Shown: positions 1 through 8,705 of the stretch, piece by piece | How the letters are laid out: each line of letters opens with the position of its first letter | Numbering within the stretch: the first letter of the stretch is position 1 | DNA from: Oscillospiraceae bacterium | Lineage (GTDB): Bacteria > Bacillota > Clostridia > Oscillospirales > Ruminococcaceae | Length of the DNA: 64,000 nucleotides | Direction of reading: 5' to 3' | Assembly (NCBI GenBank): GCA_017466885.1 | Contig: JAFTTH010000009.1 | Location: 62,001-126,000, forward strand | Notes under the pieces: model-generated | Seen by the model: the letters and a program-made list of their open reading frames with translations, nothing else | What the model was told of the DNA's origin: nothing | The model's database searches: none | Made by a program: the position numbers and the translations under genes

Positions 1-273
1 GTGCTTCAGCTTAATCAAATCCATCCCATTCCGGATGAGGCTATTTTGGAAGCATTGAAGGCCGGGAAAGTCTTTTTCTTTGAAGAAGGAATTGCGAAGG
101 GTTCGGTTGCGGAGCATTTCGGAGGCCGTCTCCTGCAGGCAGGCTTTTCCGGAACATACCGTTTTCGGGCAATTGATAATCAGTTTGTGCCCCACGCACC
201 TGCCAAAAATGCGTTGCATCATCTGGGGTTGGATGCGGAAGGTATGGTTTCCTTCGTAAACCAGTTTATTTAG
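1..273 (+). CDS. dxs: 1-deoxy-D-xylulose-5-phosphate synthase, C-terminal end (partial)
   Basis: This is the last 90 codons of a gene that enters from the left edge. The residues match the C-terminal transketolase domain of DXS, with the pattern of a short helix, a strand ending in FFFEEGIAKGS and a final helix near the stop. DXS joins pyruvate and glyceraldehyde 3-phosphate, using thiamine diphosphate, to start the MEP isoprenoid pathway in the cytoplasm. The identification rests partly on context: in many firmicutes dxs is followed directly by tlyA, nadK, argR and recN, exactly as here. The GTG at base 1 is an internal codon, not a start. The catalytic domains lie outside the window, so only the tail can be judged. 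Confidence 0.85.
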   Translation: MLQLNQIHPIPDEAILEALKAGKVFFFEEGIAKGSVAEHFGGRLLQAGFSGTYRFRAIDNQFVPHAPAKNALHHLGLDAEGMVSFVNQFI

Positions 274-304
274 AGTAATCCAAAGAGAAAAGGAGGGAGC
301 AAGA

Positions 305-1126
305 ATGTCCGTCAAAAAGGAGCGAATTGACGTTTTGATGGTCCAGCAGGGGCTTTCGCCTGGCAGAGATAACGCAAAACGGCTGATTATGTCCGGAATC
401 GTTTATGTCAACGGCGAAAAGTGTGATAAAGCGGGCCAAACGGTGCCTGAGGATGCTCAAATCGAGGTTCGTGGAAGCACCTGCCCCTTTGTCAGTCGCG
501 GCGGCAAAAAACTTGCCAAAGCGGTTGAGGTATTCTCGCTCTCTCTTTCAGACTTTGTTTGTATGGATATCGGTGCCTCCACCGGCGGTTTTACCGACTG
601 TATGTTGCAGAATGGCGCCGCAAAGGTCTATGCTGTGGATGTGGGATACGGTCAGCTTGCCTGGAAATTGCGGAGCGATCCCCGGGTAGTCAACCTGGAA
701 CGAACCAACATTCGATACCTATCTGAAGAATCTGTCACAGAACCCATTGACTTTTTCAGCGTGGATGTTTCTTTCATCTCCCTTTCTCATGTTTTTCCGG
801 TGGCTGAACGGTTCACCGGTGAAAACGGTGCCGGAGTCTGCTTGATTAAGCCTCAGTTTGAGGCGGGCAGGGAAAAGGTAGGTAAAAAAGGCGTTGTCCG
901 AGACCCAAAAGTTCATTTGGAGGTTATTGAAAAGATTCTTGATCTTGTAAAGCAAACAAGCTTTACAGTTATGGGCCTTGATTTTTCCCCCATTAAAGGC
1001 CCGGAAGGAAACATAGAGTACCTTCTTTACTTAAAAAAGGGTGGTCAAGCCGCTGAAATCGACCCACAAGGAGTCGTGGACCGCGCGCACCAAACCCTGG
1101 ACACAGGGAAGGAGGCGTTGGAATGA
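305..1126 (+). CDS. tlyA: TlyA family rRNA 2'-O-methyltransferase
   Basis: The 273-residue protein has an N-terminal S4 RNA-binding domain (about residues 6-60) followed by an FtsJ/RrmJ-type Rossmann methyltransferase. The SAM-binding motif DIGASTGGF is at 88-96 and SRGGKKL precedes it at 64-70. TlyA proteins methylate ribose positions in 16S and 23S rRNA. In Bacillus the homologue is YqxC, lying in the same gene order. The start has a good ribosome site (aggaggg) about 8 bases upstream. The gene ends in an ATGA overlap with nadK, so the two are probably translationally coupled. Length is normal for the family. The haemolysin name sometimes given to this family is not supported by anything visible here. 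Confidence 0.92.
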   Translation: MSVKKERIDVLMVQQGLSPGRDNAKRLIMSGIVYVNGEKCDKAGQTVPEDAQIEVRGSTCPFVSRGGKKLAKAVEVFSLSLSDFVCMDIGASTGGFTDCMLQNGAAKVYAVDVGYGQLAWKLRSDPRVVNLERTNIRYLSEESVTEPIDFFSVDVSFISLSHVFPVAERFTGENGAGVCLIKPQFEAGREKVGKKGVVRDPKVHLEVIEKILDLVKQTSFTVMGLDFSPIKGPEGNIEYLLYLKKGGQAAEIDPQGVVDRAHQTLDTGKEALE

Positions 1127-2007
1127 AATTTCTTCTAATGCCAAACTTCGAAAAAGAACGCGCCGTGGAAATTACATCCCGGGTCTGTGATGTCCTTTCG
1201 GAAATGCAAGTTACCCCTTGCATGAATATTGAAAAGCGGCCCTTTTTTGACCACCCGCTGGTGGAATACGGAAAGTTTTTTGAGCTTCTTTCAGGGGCGG
1301 ATGCTGTTATTGCCATCGGCGGAGACGGAACCATCATTCACGCGGCAAAGCACGCTTCTGAAGTTGGGAGCAATGTTCCTGTGGCAGGAATCAATACCGG
1401 TCGGCTTGGCTTTCTTGCGGCTTTTGAGCCGGATCATCTGGAGGATCTGAAGATCCTCGTTACGGGAGATTACCGGGTAGAAAAGCGGATGATGCTCCGC
1501 ATTGACCTGCTTCGAAAGGATCAGGATCGAATTCTTTACGCCCTAAATGATGCTGTCATTTCCAATTCTGCGGCGGCAAAGCTGATTGACTTTACCATTT
1601 TGATGGATTCCAACCCCATCACCTCCTACCGGGCGGATGGAATGATCTTTGCAACCCCAACCGGATCTACCGCCTATTCTCTTTCGGCAGGCGGCGCGAT
1701 CGTTGACCCGGCGATGGACGCTATTGTCCTGACTCCTATCTGCCCTCACTCAATGTTTTCCCGTTCCTTGATTTTCCCTGCGGAGCATACCTTTGAGCTC
1801 CAGCTTTCCATGCGCCAGGATTGCTCTGCCTTCCTGACCATTGACGGTGTGGAGGCTCTGCCCATCACCCCAGATGACCGGATTCAGATCCGTCAATCTC
1901 ATAAATTCGCGCATATCATCTTCCCCAAGGCATTGGATTTTCATCGGATATTTAATAAAAAAATCATGAAAAGAGGAACGATCCTTGAAGACGAAACGAC
2001 ATGCTAA
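1123..2007 (+). CDS. nadK: NAD kinase
   Basis: NadK phosphorylates NAD to NADP with ATP in the cytoplasm. The 294-residue protein has the diagnostic GGDGT motif at 66-70, with its catalytic Asp at 68. It also has the downstream motif TPTGSTAYSLSAGG, which forms the nucleotide-binding second domain. Length fits bacterial NAD kinases. The start codon overlaps the stop of tlyA by four bases (ATGA). The 3' end overlaps argR by 23 bases, so tlyA, nadK and argR appear tightly coupled in one transcript. No anomaly was seen. Confidence 0.96.
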   Translation: MKFLLMPNFEKERAVEITSRVCDVLSEMQVTPCMNIEKRPFFDHPLVEYGKFFELLSGADAVIAIGGDGTIIHAAKHASEVGSNVPVAGINTGRLGFLAAFEPDHLEDLKILVTGDYRVEKRMMLRIDLLRKDQDRILYALNDAVISNSAAAKLIDFTILMDSNPITSYRADGMIFATPTGSTAYSLSAGGAIVDPAMDAIVLTPICPHSMFSRSLIFPAEHTFELQLSMRQDCSAFLTIDGVEALPITPDDRIQIRQSHKFAHIIFPKALDFHRIFNKKIMKRGTILEDETTC

Positions 2008-2434
2008 GATCCTTGAGCTGATCGGCCAATTTGAAATAGATACGCAGGAGGAGCTGTTGCGCAGACTGCGAATGGAAGGCTTTGAGGTAACACAAGCCAC
2101 CGTTTCCCGGGATATTAAGGAGCTTCGGTTGATTAAAACCCAGGCTTCCTCGGGACGGTACCGTTATACTGCTCAAGCACCTTCGCCCTCCAATGAAACA
2201 GCCCGCTTTTATTCTATTTTCACCGAAGCGGCAGTAGATGTCGACTTTGCCGGATATACCGCGGTGGTCAAGTGCCATACCGGTATGGCGCAGGCCGCCT
2301 GTGCATCTCTGGACGCGATGCATATGAAGGGTGTTGTGGGCACGATCGCCGGGGACGATACAATTTTTGTTCTCCTTCGTACAGAGGCTCTGTGCAACGA
2401 ATTTGTCAGCGATGTTCGCGCCCTATTGAAATAA
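1985..2434 (+). CDS. argR: Arginine repressor ArgR/AhrC
   Basis: The 149-residue protein has an N-terminal winged helix with the recognition stretch TQATVSRDIKEL (about residues 36-47). Its C-terminal arginine-binding and oligomerisation domain contains GTIAGDDTIFVLL. ArgR hexamers bind ARG boxes and control arginine synthesis and breakdown. The start is taken as TTG at 1985, because an agagga ribosome site lies about 9 bases upstream inside nadK and no ATG gives a full-length domain. The gene lies in the conserved position between nadK and recN. In Bacillus the equivalent AhrC gene is in the same place. Confidence 0.95.
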   Translation: MKTKRHAKILELIGQFEIDTQEELLRRLRMEGFEVTQATVSRDIKELRLIKTQASSGRYRYTAQAPSPSNETARFYSIFTEAAVDVDFAGYTAVVKCHTGMAQAACASLDAMHMKGVVGTIAGDDTIFVLLRTEALCNEFVSDVRALLK

Positions 2435-2470
2435 CAGAAAGGAGTTATCGCCGGCCGAATAGACCGCGCG

Positions 2471-4156
2471 ATGAAAAGGATGCTTCAATCTCTGTTTATT
2501 GAAAATGTTGCTGTAATTGAAAAAACGGAAATCACCTTCGGCTCCGGCTTTAACGTTCTGACCGGTGAGACCGGCGCAGGAAAATCGATCCTGATTGACT
2601 CGATCAACGCCGTTCTCGGTCAAAGAACCTCCCGGGAGCTTGTTCGGACTGGTGCGGCAAAAGCCCGCGTAACGGCGGTTTTCTCCGATTTTTCCTCTGA
2701 AACAATTGAAAAGATCTCTGATCTTGGCTTCGAGCCGGATGAGGATGGCACCCTGATTATCTCCCGGGAAATCACCGCGGACGGAAAGGGGAGCTGCCGC
2801 GTCAGCGGAATGCCTGCCAGCGTTGCAACTCTTCGGGAGTTAGGGGGGATTCTGGTCAACGTCCACGGACAGCACGATAACCAGGCCTTGCTCAATCCCT
2901 CCCGCCATTGCGGGATCATTGATGCTTATGCCGGCCTTTCCTCCGAGCTTGCCGGCTATCATGAACGATACCGCCGCTGTATGGCCATCCGCAAGGAGCT
3001 TTCGGAGCTATCCCTTGATTCGGAGGAGAAAGCCCGCCGGATTGATATGCTGACCTATCAAACCAAGGAGATCGAAGCGGCGCAGATTGTTCCGGGGGAG
3101 GAGGAAACCCTCCGCGCCGAGCTGAACATTCTGGAAAATGCCGCGGCCATTGCGGAAAATTCCGCTTATGCCTGTGATCGCTTAATGGGCGGAGAGGATT
3201 CGGACGGTGCCGTTGCCCTGCTGAAGGAAGCCGCTTCTGCTGTGGCAGAGCTATCGGATTATATTGAAGGTGCCGCAGAGCTGGCAGAACGGCTGACCGG
3301 AGCCGCTTGCGAGGCGGAGGATGCCGCCGACGAGATTCGCTCCCTTTTTGACGAGGATAGCGCCGATACCCGCCGGATTGATATGATCGAGGAACGACTG
3401 GATCTGTTTTACCGGCTGAAAAAGAAGTACGGAAGCGACCTTGAAGCCGTCCTTCAGTTCTATGATAAAGCCTGCGAAGAGCTGAATCGAATTAGTTTTT
3501 CAGAGGAGAAGCAGCAGGAGCTGACCGCTCTTTTGGCTTCTGAGGAAAACCTGCTTTGGAAAGCAGCGGAGGAGCTGAGTCGCAAAAGAGAAGAGGCCGC
3601 CCGCCGGTTCACACAAGGGGTCTGCGGTGAGCTTGCGTATCTGGATATGCCCAATGTCCGAATTGAAGCAGCTAACCAAAAAGGGGAGCCGGGGCCAAAC
3701 GGCATTGATAATATTGAGCTGATGATCAGCGCCAATGTGGGGGAACCGCCCAAGCCCCTTTCCAAAATCGCCAGTGGCGGTGAGCTTTCCCGCATTATGC
3801 TGGCAATGAAGAGCATTATGGCCGATACAGACCAGGTTGCCACACTGATCTTTGACGAGATCGATACCGGTGTCAGCGGACGGGCTGCTCAAAAGATCGG
3901 CGTTAAGCTGAAGGGAATCTCGGGTGGACGGCAGATCCTTTGCGTAACACATCTTGCGCAGATCGCCGCCGGTGCGGATGTTCATCTGCTGATCGCCAAG
4001 GAGATCCGGAATGAGCGGACCTATACCACCGTTTCACCATTGGATCGTTCCGGGCGCGTTAACGAGCTTGCAAGGATCATCGGTGGGGATCATATCACCC
4101 CGTTGATGCTTCAGAATGCAGAAGAAATGCTGGATTTTGCATCCGGCAAAGAATAA
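2471..4156 (+). CDS. recN: DNA repair protein RecN
   Basis: RecN is an SMC-like ATPase that gathers broken DNA ends for recombinational repair. The 561-residue protein begins with the ATP-binding half carrying Walker A GETGAGKS (about residues 32-39). A coiled-coil middle follows (roughly 150-370), and the C-terminal half has the ABC-type signature SGGELSRIMLA and Walker B LIFDEIDTGVSG. Length is typical. The gene follows argR by 36 bases, and a gaaaggag site lies upstream. In Bacillus recN belongs to the SOS regulon, but no LexA box was found in the short gap here, so it is probably read from the upstream operon. Confidence 0.96.
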   Translation: MKRMLQSLFIENVAVIEKTEITFGSGFNVLTGETGAGKSILIDSINAVLGQRTSRELVRTGAAKARVTAVFSDFSSETIEKISDLGFEPDEDGTLIISREITADGKGSCRVSGMPASVATLRELGGILVNVHGQHDNQALLNPSRHCGIIDAYAGLSSELAGYHERYRRCMAIRKELSELSLDSEEKARRIDMLTYQTKEIEAAQIVPGEEETLRAELNILENAAAIAENSAYACDRLMGGEDSDGAVALLKEAASAVAELSDYIEGAAELAERLTGAACEAEDAADEIRSLFDEDSADTRRIDMIEERLDLFYRLKKKYGSDLEAVLQFYDKACEELNRISFSEEKQQELTALLASEENLLWKAAEELSRKREEAARRFTQGVCGELAYLDMPNVRIEAANQKGEPGPNGIDNIELMISANVGEPPKPLSKIASGGELSRIMLAMKSIMADTDQVATLIFDEIDTGVSGRAAQKIGVKLKGISGGRQILCVTHLAQIAAGADVHLLIAKEIRNERTYTTVSPLDRSGRVNELARIIGGDHITPLMLQNAEEMLDFASGKE

Positions 4157-4184
4157 GGAGGAAGCCGGATAACGGCGAAGAACA

Positions 4185-5408
4185 ATGAGTATTTTTGACG
4201 AAATGAAAGAGCGCGGTCTGATTGCGCAGATGACCAATGAAGAAAAAATCCGTGAGCTGCTGGAAAAAGAGCAGGTCACCTTTTACATTGGCTTTGACCC
4301 CACGGCAGATAGCCTGCATGTCGGTCATTTTCTCCAGTTGATGGTAATGTCCCGGATGCAAAAAGCGGGTCATCGCCCCATCATTCTGCTGGGTACCGGC
4401 ACAACAATGGTCGGTGATCCCACCGGCAAAACCGATATGCGGAAAATGCTGACCCCCGAGCAGATCAACCATAATGCTGAGTGCTTCAAAAAGCAGATGT
4501 CCCGTTTCCTGGATTTCGGGGAGAATGGTGCCATTATGGTGCAGAACGGCGACTGGTTGATGAATGTCAAATATATTGAGTTTTTACGTGAGGTTGGTGT
4601 TCATTTCTCTGTCAACCGGATGCTGACTGCAGAATGCTTCAAAACCCGTTTGGAAAAGGGACTTTCCTTCATTGAGTTCAACTATATGCTGATGCAGAGC
4701 TACGACTTTCTCCGTCTCTATCAGGAGAAAAAGTGCCGGATGGAGCTGGGTGGAGACGATCAGTGGTCCAATATTCTTGGCGGTGTTGATCTGGTCCGTC
4801 GCGTCACCGGTGACGAGGTTTACGGTATGACCTTTACTCTTCTCACCACAAAGGAAGGTAAGAAGATGGGTAAAACAGAAAATGGCGCCGTTTGGCTGGA
4901 TGCCGAAAAAACCTCTCCTTACGATTTCTTCCAGTACTGGCGGAACGTTGGGGATGATGATGTAATCAACTGCCTGAAGCTTCTGACCTTTGTTTCTATG
5001 GAGGAAATCAAGGAATACGAAGCCCTTGAGGGGAGCGGACTGAACCGCGCCAAGGAGCGTTTGGCTTATGAGCTGACCCTCCTTGTCCATGGAAAGGAAG
5101 AGGCAGATAAGGCCCTTGAGGCGGCCAAGGCACTTTTCTCTGCCGGCTCACAGAGTGAAAACATGCCTACCACAAAGCTTGCTGCTGAGTTGGTTGCTGA
5201 AGATGGCGTTTCGGTCATTGACGGTATGATTTCCGCCGGACTTGCCTCCTCCCGAGGGGAGGCCCGCCGGTTGATCGAGCAGGGCGGCATTTCTGTGGAC
5301 GACACAAAGGTTACTGACGTTTTTGGAAAAATTCCCGTTTCCGCCTTTGAAAAGGGCTACGTGGTAATCAAAAAAGGTAAAAAGGTCTTCCACAAACTGA
5401 CCGTTTAA
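4185..5408 (+). CDS. tyrS: Tyrosyl-tRNA synthetase
   Basis: TyrS charges tRNA-Tyr with tyrosine. The 407-residue protein is a class I synthetase with the HIGH-type motif HVGH near residue 46 and the KMSKS-type motif KMGKT near 227. A C-terminal S4 RNA-binding domain includes [17 protein letters not shown]. The start follows recN by 28 bases with a strong aaggagga site. Many firmicute tyrS genes have a T-box leader, but the space upstream is too short for one. It may therefore be read from the recN transcript or from a promoter inside recN. A clear terminator follows the stop. Confidence 0.97.
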   Translation: MSIFDEMKERGLIAQMTNEEKIRELLEKEQVTFYIGFDPTADSLHVGHFLQLMVMSRMQKAGHRPIILLGTGTTMVGDPTGKTDMRKMLTPEQINHNAECFKKQMSRFLDFGENGAIMVQNGDWLMNVKYIEFLREVGVHFSVNRMLTAECFKTRLEKGLSFIEFNYMLMQSYDFLRLYQEKKCRMELGGDDQWSNILGGVDLVRRVTGDEVYGMTFTLLTTKEGKKMGKTENGAVWLDAEKTSPYDFFQYWRNVGDDDVINCLKLLTFVSMEEIKEYEALEGSGLNRAKERLAYELTLLVHGKEEADKALEAAKALFSAGSQSENMPTTKLAAELVAEDGVSVIDGMISAGLASSRGEARRLIEQGGISVDDTKVTDVFGKIPVSAFEKGYVVIKKGKKVFHKLTV

Positions 5409-5421
5409 TCTTTTGCACATT

Positions 5422-5460
5422 GCAAAAACCTACTTCGTTTTTCGGAGTAGGTTTTTCTTT
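5422..5460 (+). terminator. Rho-independent terminator after tyrS
   Basis: A stem formed by aaaacctact and agtaggtttt flanks a short loop and is followed by a T-rich tract (gtttttcttt). It lies 14 bases after the tyrS stop, so it should end the dxs-tyrS transcript. Confidence 0.85.
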
Positions 5461-5523
5461 GCATATTTTCTTTCCGTTGCCGCAGAATAAAGAAATCCTG
5501 TTACTTGGAAAAGGGGGAAAAGG

Positions 5524-5922
5524 ATGAAGGGGTTACTGGAAAGCTTATCTGTATTTGCGCTGGGCGGGGGTGGCTATGGACTGATTGAGCTTCTATGGCG
5601 CAAACGAACCCATTGGACGATGATTTTGACCGGCGGAGTGTGTTTTTTGCTTCTTTATCATCTTTTTGGACGGTGCGGCGAAAGAGTATCTCTCCGCAAA
5701 AAATGTTTGATTGGATCAAGCGTCATTACTGTGGTGGAATTTATTGTCGGATGTATCGTCAACTTGGGTCTTGGGTGGAATGTCTGGAATTATAAAAAAC
5801 TTCCCTTTAATTTACTGGGACAGGTATGTTTGCTGTATAGCATCTTTTGGTGTATTCTCTCTTTACCGATTGCATTGGCCTGTAAGGCGCTGAAAACAAA
5901 AGTCTTTTCCATTCTGCAGTAA
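5524..5922 (+). CDS. Putative ABC transporter permease, CmpB-like membrane protein
   Basis: The 132-residue protein is almost entirely membrane helices (about four). It carries the pattern of the small CmpB-like family of clostridial membrane proteins: YGLIELLWR near the N-terminus, THWTM, EFIVGCIVNLGLGWNVWNY in the middle and PFNLLGQVCLLYS near the end. Members are listed as putative ABC permeases, but no transport function has been shown, and there is no ATPase or binding protein beside it here. The gene stands alone between two terminators, with an aaaaggatg start region. Family recognition is from the motif pattern; the substrate is unknown. Confidence 0.72.
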   Translation: MKGLLESLSVFALGGGGYGLIELLWRKRTHWTMILTGGVCFLLLYHLFGRCGERVSLRKKCLIGSSVITVVEFIVGCIVNLGLGWNVWNYKKLPFNLLGQVCLLYSIFWCILSLPIALACKALKTKVFSILQ

Positions 5923-5962
5923 AAAAACGGCATCGACAGATCCGCTCTGCCGATGCCGTTGT
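5921..5962 (-). terminator. Terminator for the peptidoglycan-binding gene (minus strand)
   Basis: A nine-base stem (acggcatcg / cgatgccgt) separates the + strand membrane gene from the convergent minus-strand gene. Read on the minus strand, the hairpin is followed by seven T residues, the classical pattern. On the + strand the T-run is missing, so any effect on the 5524 gene is weaker. Confidence 0.8.
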
Positions 5963-5965
5963 CAA

Positions 5966-7327
5966 TCATACATAGCCAAGACTTTTATATACCTGGAGCA
6001 TTTTATTTTTTGTCTTTTCATTGAATTGGCCGTCAGGGATCAGGCCAAAGAACTGCTGAAAGGTAATCAGCGTTTTTCGGTCGTGATCGGTAAGAAAATC
6101 TACGCTGTCCGGCCCGGAAAGGAAGGGATAGTGCTTGGAAAGCGTCCCCATCAGCCGCTTAAAAAGATCCAGATCGGCGCCGGATAGCCGTTCCTCCGGA
6201 ACTGCACACTCAGGGCAGGATATGACTTCCTCCGTCACTTCCTCCTCAAATTCTGCATCCGTTGTGAAAACAGCTACATCGCTACCCTGGTTCGAGAGCG
6301 CCCGAATATACTGACGATACAGCTCATTCCAGGTCAACGCCCCCACAATCCCATCTGCAGTAAGTCCGGTATTTCGCTGGAAGGCGATCACGGCGCTTCT
6401 TGTTGCGGATCCAAACTGTCCGTCAACGGTAATCCGGGGAATCGTCGGATAAATTGCCCGGACTGTATTCAGCCAGTACTGAAGCTGGGTTACAAAGATT
6501 CCGGAGGATCCCTGCGAAAGAGTATATCCGGGGTAGGGCGGCTGAATGGGGCTGGGGATATCCACAGATTTGCTTGCGTTGGAAAGTGCACTCCAGGTCT
6601 GCTGTCCCACAATGCCGTCCGCACTGAGGGAGCTGAGGGTCTGAAACGCCGTTACCGCCGCATAGGTTCCGCTTCCGAAAACACCATCCACCACCAAATC
6701 GGGAATCCCGGGATAATAGGGGCGGATCCGTTTCAGCCAACTCTGTATTTGACGCACCTCGTCCCCCCGCATTCCGTATCGGATCAGATAGCCAGGATAT
6801 CCATCACCGCCGCTAAGGGAGTCGTATACCTCTTTTACCTTATCCCAGGTCAGCTTTCCGGTAATTCCATCTACCGCCAAACCGTTTGCCCGCTGGAAGG
6901 AGCGAACGGTATTGGTGGTGCCGTTTCCGTAATATCCGTCCACTGCAAGGTCCGGAACCTGGGGGTACTCCGCAGCGATCGCTTTCAGACGGCTTTGCAG
7001 GGTACGGACATCCTCCCCCTGTGAGCCGGAGCGGAGCAGATAGCCGGGATAATCGCTGGCAGGAGAAGGGGAGGGAGCTGCGATTTCATTCAGTTTATCC
7101 CAGGTGATCTGTCCAACGATTCCGTCCGGTGCCAAAGCGTAAGCTCTTTGAAAAGCTCGGACCGATTCGGTCGTTCTGGAGCCAAACACACCGTCCACTG
7201 CAAGGGAGGGAACACTGGGATTTTTCTGCGCAATGGTGCGAAGCATTCTTTGAACATTTGAAACATTTGTTCCTTCCTGGCCAAACCGAATAGGATAGCC
7301 GGGATATGGGGTTGCAGCATTAGCCAA
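5966..7327 (-). CDS. Multi-repeat peptidoglycan-binding protein (four PG_binding_1 repeats plus a degenerate fifth)
   Basis: The protein is about 453 residues if it starts at the TTG at 7327, which has gaggtg six bases upstream; the frame stays open further upstream but without plausible protein. It is built of about 90-residue repeats. Each opens with YPGYxLRxGSxG, continues through a helix with Q at the centre, then VDGVFGxxT, FQRxxGLxxDGIVG and a closing TW. This is the peptidoglycan-binding domain of spore-cortex and wall hydrolases. Four repeats are clear. The C-terminal block (about 375-453) is a weak fifth copy, preceded by an acidic linker with a Cys pair. No signal peptide, hydrolase domain or membrane segment is visible. 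A larger relative lies at 54117-56804. A sporulation role is an inference from the family. Confidence 0.85.
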   Translation of the reverse strand: MANAATPYPGYPIRFGQEGTNVSNVQRMLRTIAQKNPSVPSLAVDGVFGSRTTESVRAFQRAYALAPDGIVGQITWDKLNEIAAPSPSPASDYPGYLLRSGSQGEDVRTLQSRLKAIAAEYPQVPDLAVDGYYGNGTTNTVRSFQRANGLAVDGITGKLTWDKVKEVYDSLSGGDGYPGYLIRYGMRGDEVRQIQSWLKRIRPYYPGIPDLVVDGVFGSGTYAAVTAFQTLSSLSADGIVGQQTWSALSNASKSVDIPSPIQPPYPGYTLSQGSSGIFVTQLQYWLNTVRAIYPTIPRITVDGQFGSATRSAVIAFQRNTGLTADGIVGALTWNELYRQYIRALSNQGSDVAVFTTDAEFEEEVTEEVISCPECAVPEERLSGADLDLFKRLMGTLSKHYPFLSGPDSVDFLTDHDRKTLITFQQFFGLIPDGQFNEKTKNKMLQVYKSLGYV

Positions 7328-7421
7328 TGAAAACACCTCACAATGTTTCTTCAGAGTCCTAAACTCTGTTTTTTCAATACGACACAGTATACGCAAGAAA
7401 CAAAAAAGATGTTCGCCCTCA

Positions 7422-7450
7422 TTGCCAAATCTGCGGAAACAGTATATAAT
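7422..7450 (+). promoter_or_regulatory. SigA-type promoter for the GNAT gene
   Basis: TTGCCA (7422-7427) and TATAAT (7445-7450) are separated by 17 bases and lie 37 bases before the start codon at 7487. The spacing and the perfect -10 make this a good vegetative promoter. Confidence 0.7.
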
Positions 7451-7486
7451 AAATAAAACAAACACCGAAAGAGAGATGCAAGTCCC

Positions 7487-7981
7487 ATGTCCATCCAGAT
7501 CAGAAGAGCCACCGTCCGGGATTGCGGCGATATGATTCGTCTCCTGGAGCAGATTGCTTATCATCACCACCGCATTCGCCCCGATATATACCGCAACAGC
7601 GGCGCAAAATACGGCCAAACAGAGCTTTTGGAGATTCTTTCGGATCCGGATGCCCCCATTCTTGTTGCCACGGAGAAAGGGGCATTTTTGGGGTATGCTT
7701 TCTGTCGCCTTCAGCGGACAGAGGGAGATATTTTACTCCAGGATCGCACTGTCCTGTATCTGGATGACCTCTGCGTGGATGAATCGATCCGCGGAAAAGG
7801 GATCGGCAAGGTGCTTTTTCAAGCTGTAAAGGACCTTGCCATTACACTGAACTGCGATGCAGTGGAATTGAATGTGCTGATGGAAAACGCCTCAGCCGTG
7901 CAGTTTTATCTATCCCGCGGGATGAAAACACAAAAATGCCGAATGGAGCTTTCCTTAAAAGAAATTGAGCGCCCGGAGTAA
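7487..7981 (+). CDS. GNAT family N-acetyltransferase
   Basis: The 164-residue protein has the GNAT fold: an N-terminal IRRATVRDCGDMIRLL strand-helix, a central strand with LDDLCVDESIRGKGIGK (acetyl-CoA pyrophosphate loop, about 98-114), and a C-terminal NASAVQFYLSRGM motif. GNAT enzymes move an acetyl group from acetyl-CoA to an amine; the substrate cannot be told from the sequence. The gene stands alone, with a SigA-type promoter upstream and a terminator that overlaps its stop codon. It is divergent from the peptidoglycan-binding gene and convergent with sigE. Confidence 0.88.
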   Translation: MSIQIRRATVRDCGDMIRLLEQIAYHHHRIRPDIYRNSGAKYGQTELLEILSDPDAPILVATEKGAFLGYAFCRLQRTEGDILLQDRTVLYLDDLCVDESIRGKGIGKVLFQAVKDLAITLNCDAVELNVLMENASAVQFYLSRGMKTQKCRMELSLKEIERPE

Positions 7982-7998
7982 TCCGAGCGCTCTTTTAG
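7967..7998 (+). terminator. Terminator overlapping the GNAT stop codon
   Basis: The stem gagcgc-c-cgga / tccg-a-gcgctc around a gtaa loop includes the stop codon and is followed by tcttttagtttt. It separates this gene from the convergent sigE, whose stop codon lies in the same bases. Confidence 0.75.
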
Positions 7999-8705
7999 TT
8001 TTCCTTATCAATCTCCCGCTTCAGTTTTTTAATAATTCGCTTCTCCAGCCGTGAAATATAGGATTGGGAGATCCCAATAGAGTCGGCCACCTCCTTTTGG
8101 GTGCGCTCCACTCCGTCCAACAAACCAAACCGCATCTGCATAATGCTTCGCTCACGCTCTCCCAAACGGTCCACCGCCTGCCGGAGAATGGTACGTTCCG
8201 CTTCTTCGTCCAGCCGACGGCTGATGATATCGTCATCTGTCCCCAAAACGTCAGATAAAAGCAGCTCATTTCCATCCCAGTCCACGTTCAGCGGCTCGTC
8301 AATAGAAACCTCGTTGCGGTTGTTGGAGCCCTTCCGAAGAAACATCAGAATCTCATTTTCAATGCACCGGGAAGCATAAGTCGCCAGCTTGATATTCTTC
8401 TCCGGGCAGAAGGTGTTGACCGCCTTGATCAGTCCAATTGTTCCAATGGAGATCAGATCCTCAATGCAGACTCCCGTTGATTCAAACTTCCGCGCAATAT
8501 AAACCACCAAACGCAGATTATGGACAATCAGAGTTTGCCGGGCAGACCTCCGGTCGCTTTTCAGAATCAAAAGTGCTTCTTCCTCTTCCTCCCGGGTCAG
8601 GGGAGGGGGAAGTGCCTCCGGACCGTTTATGTAGTGAATCCCTTCCGGCCGGAAGATCCGGATCAGGATGATCATTATTTGATTGAGCCGATAGGCGGGG
8701 CGCAT
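7995..8705 (-). CDS. sigE: Sporulation sigma factor SigE (pro-form)
   Basis: SigE is the first mother-cell sigma factor of sporulation. The 236-residue protein begins with a pro-sequence of roughly 25-30 residues ending around [14 protein letters not shown]. Region 2 (SLRLV-type [28 protein letters not shown]) and region 4 ([22 protein letters not shown], a helix-turn-helix) follow. The pro-sequence is cut by SpoIIGA, encoded just upstream. The start has a strong gggagga site 6-8 bases before the ATG. In many Clostridia sigG comes next, but here the neighbour is a convergent acetyltransferase. The start lies inside the reading frame of the spoIIGA gene (see that entry). Confidence 0.96.
   Translation of the reverse strand: MRPAYRLNQIMIILIRIFRPEGIHYINGPEALPPPLTREEEEEALLILKSDRRSARQTLIVHNLRLVVYIARKFESTGVCIEDLISIGTIGLIKAVNTFCPEKNIKLATYASRCIENEILMFLRKGSNNRNEVSIDEPLNVDWDGNELLLSDVLGTDDDIISRRLDEEAERTILRQAVDRLGERERSIMQMRFGLLDGVERTQKEVADSIGISQSYISRLEKRIIKKLKREIDKEN

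Noticed and set aside
2435..2470. A LexA box before recN
   Set aside because: No CGAAC-4-GTTCG type sequence was found in the gap or the end of argR.
4157..4184. A T-box leader for tyrS
   Set aside because: Only 28 bases separate recN and tyrS, too few for a T-box.
7328..7618. The longer N-terminus of the peptidoglycan-binding gene
   Set aside because: It overlaps the divergent GNAT promoter and gene start in antisense and shows no domain pattern; the TTG at 7327 has a good ribosome site.
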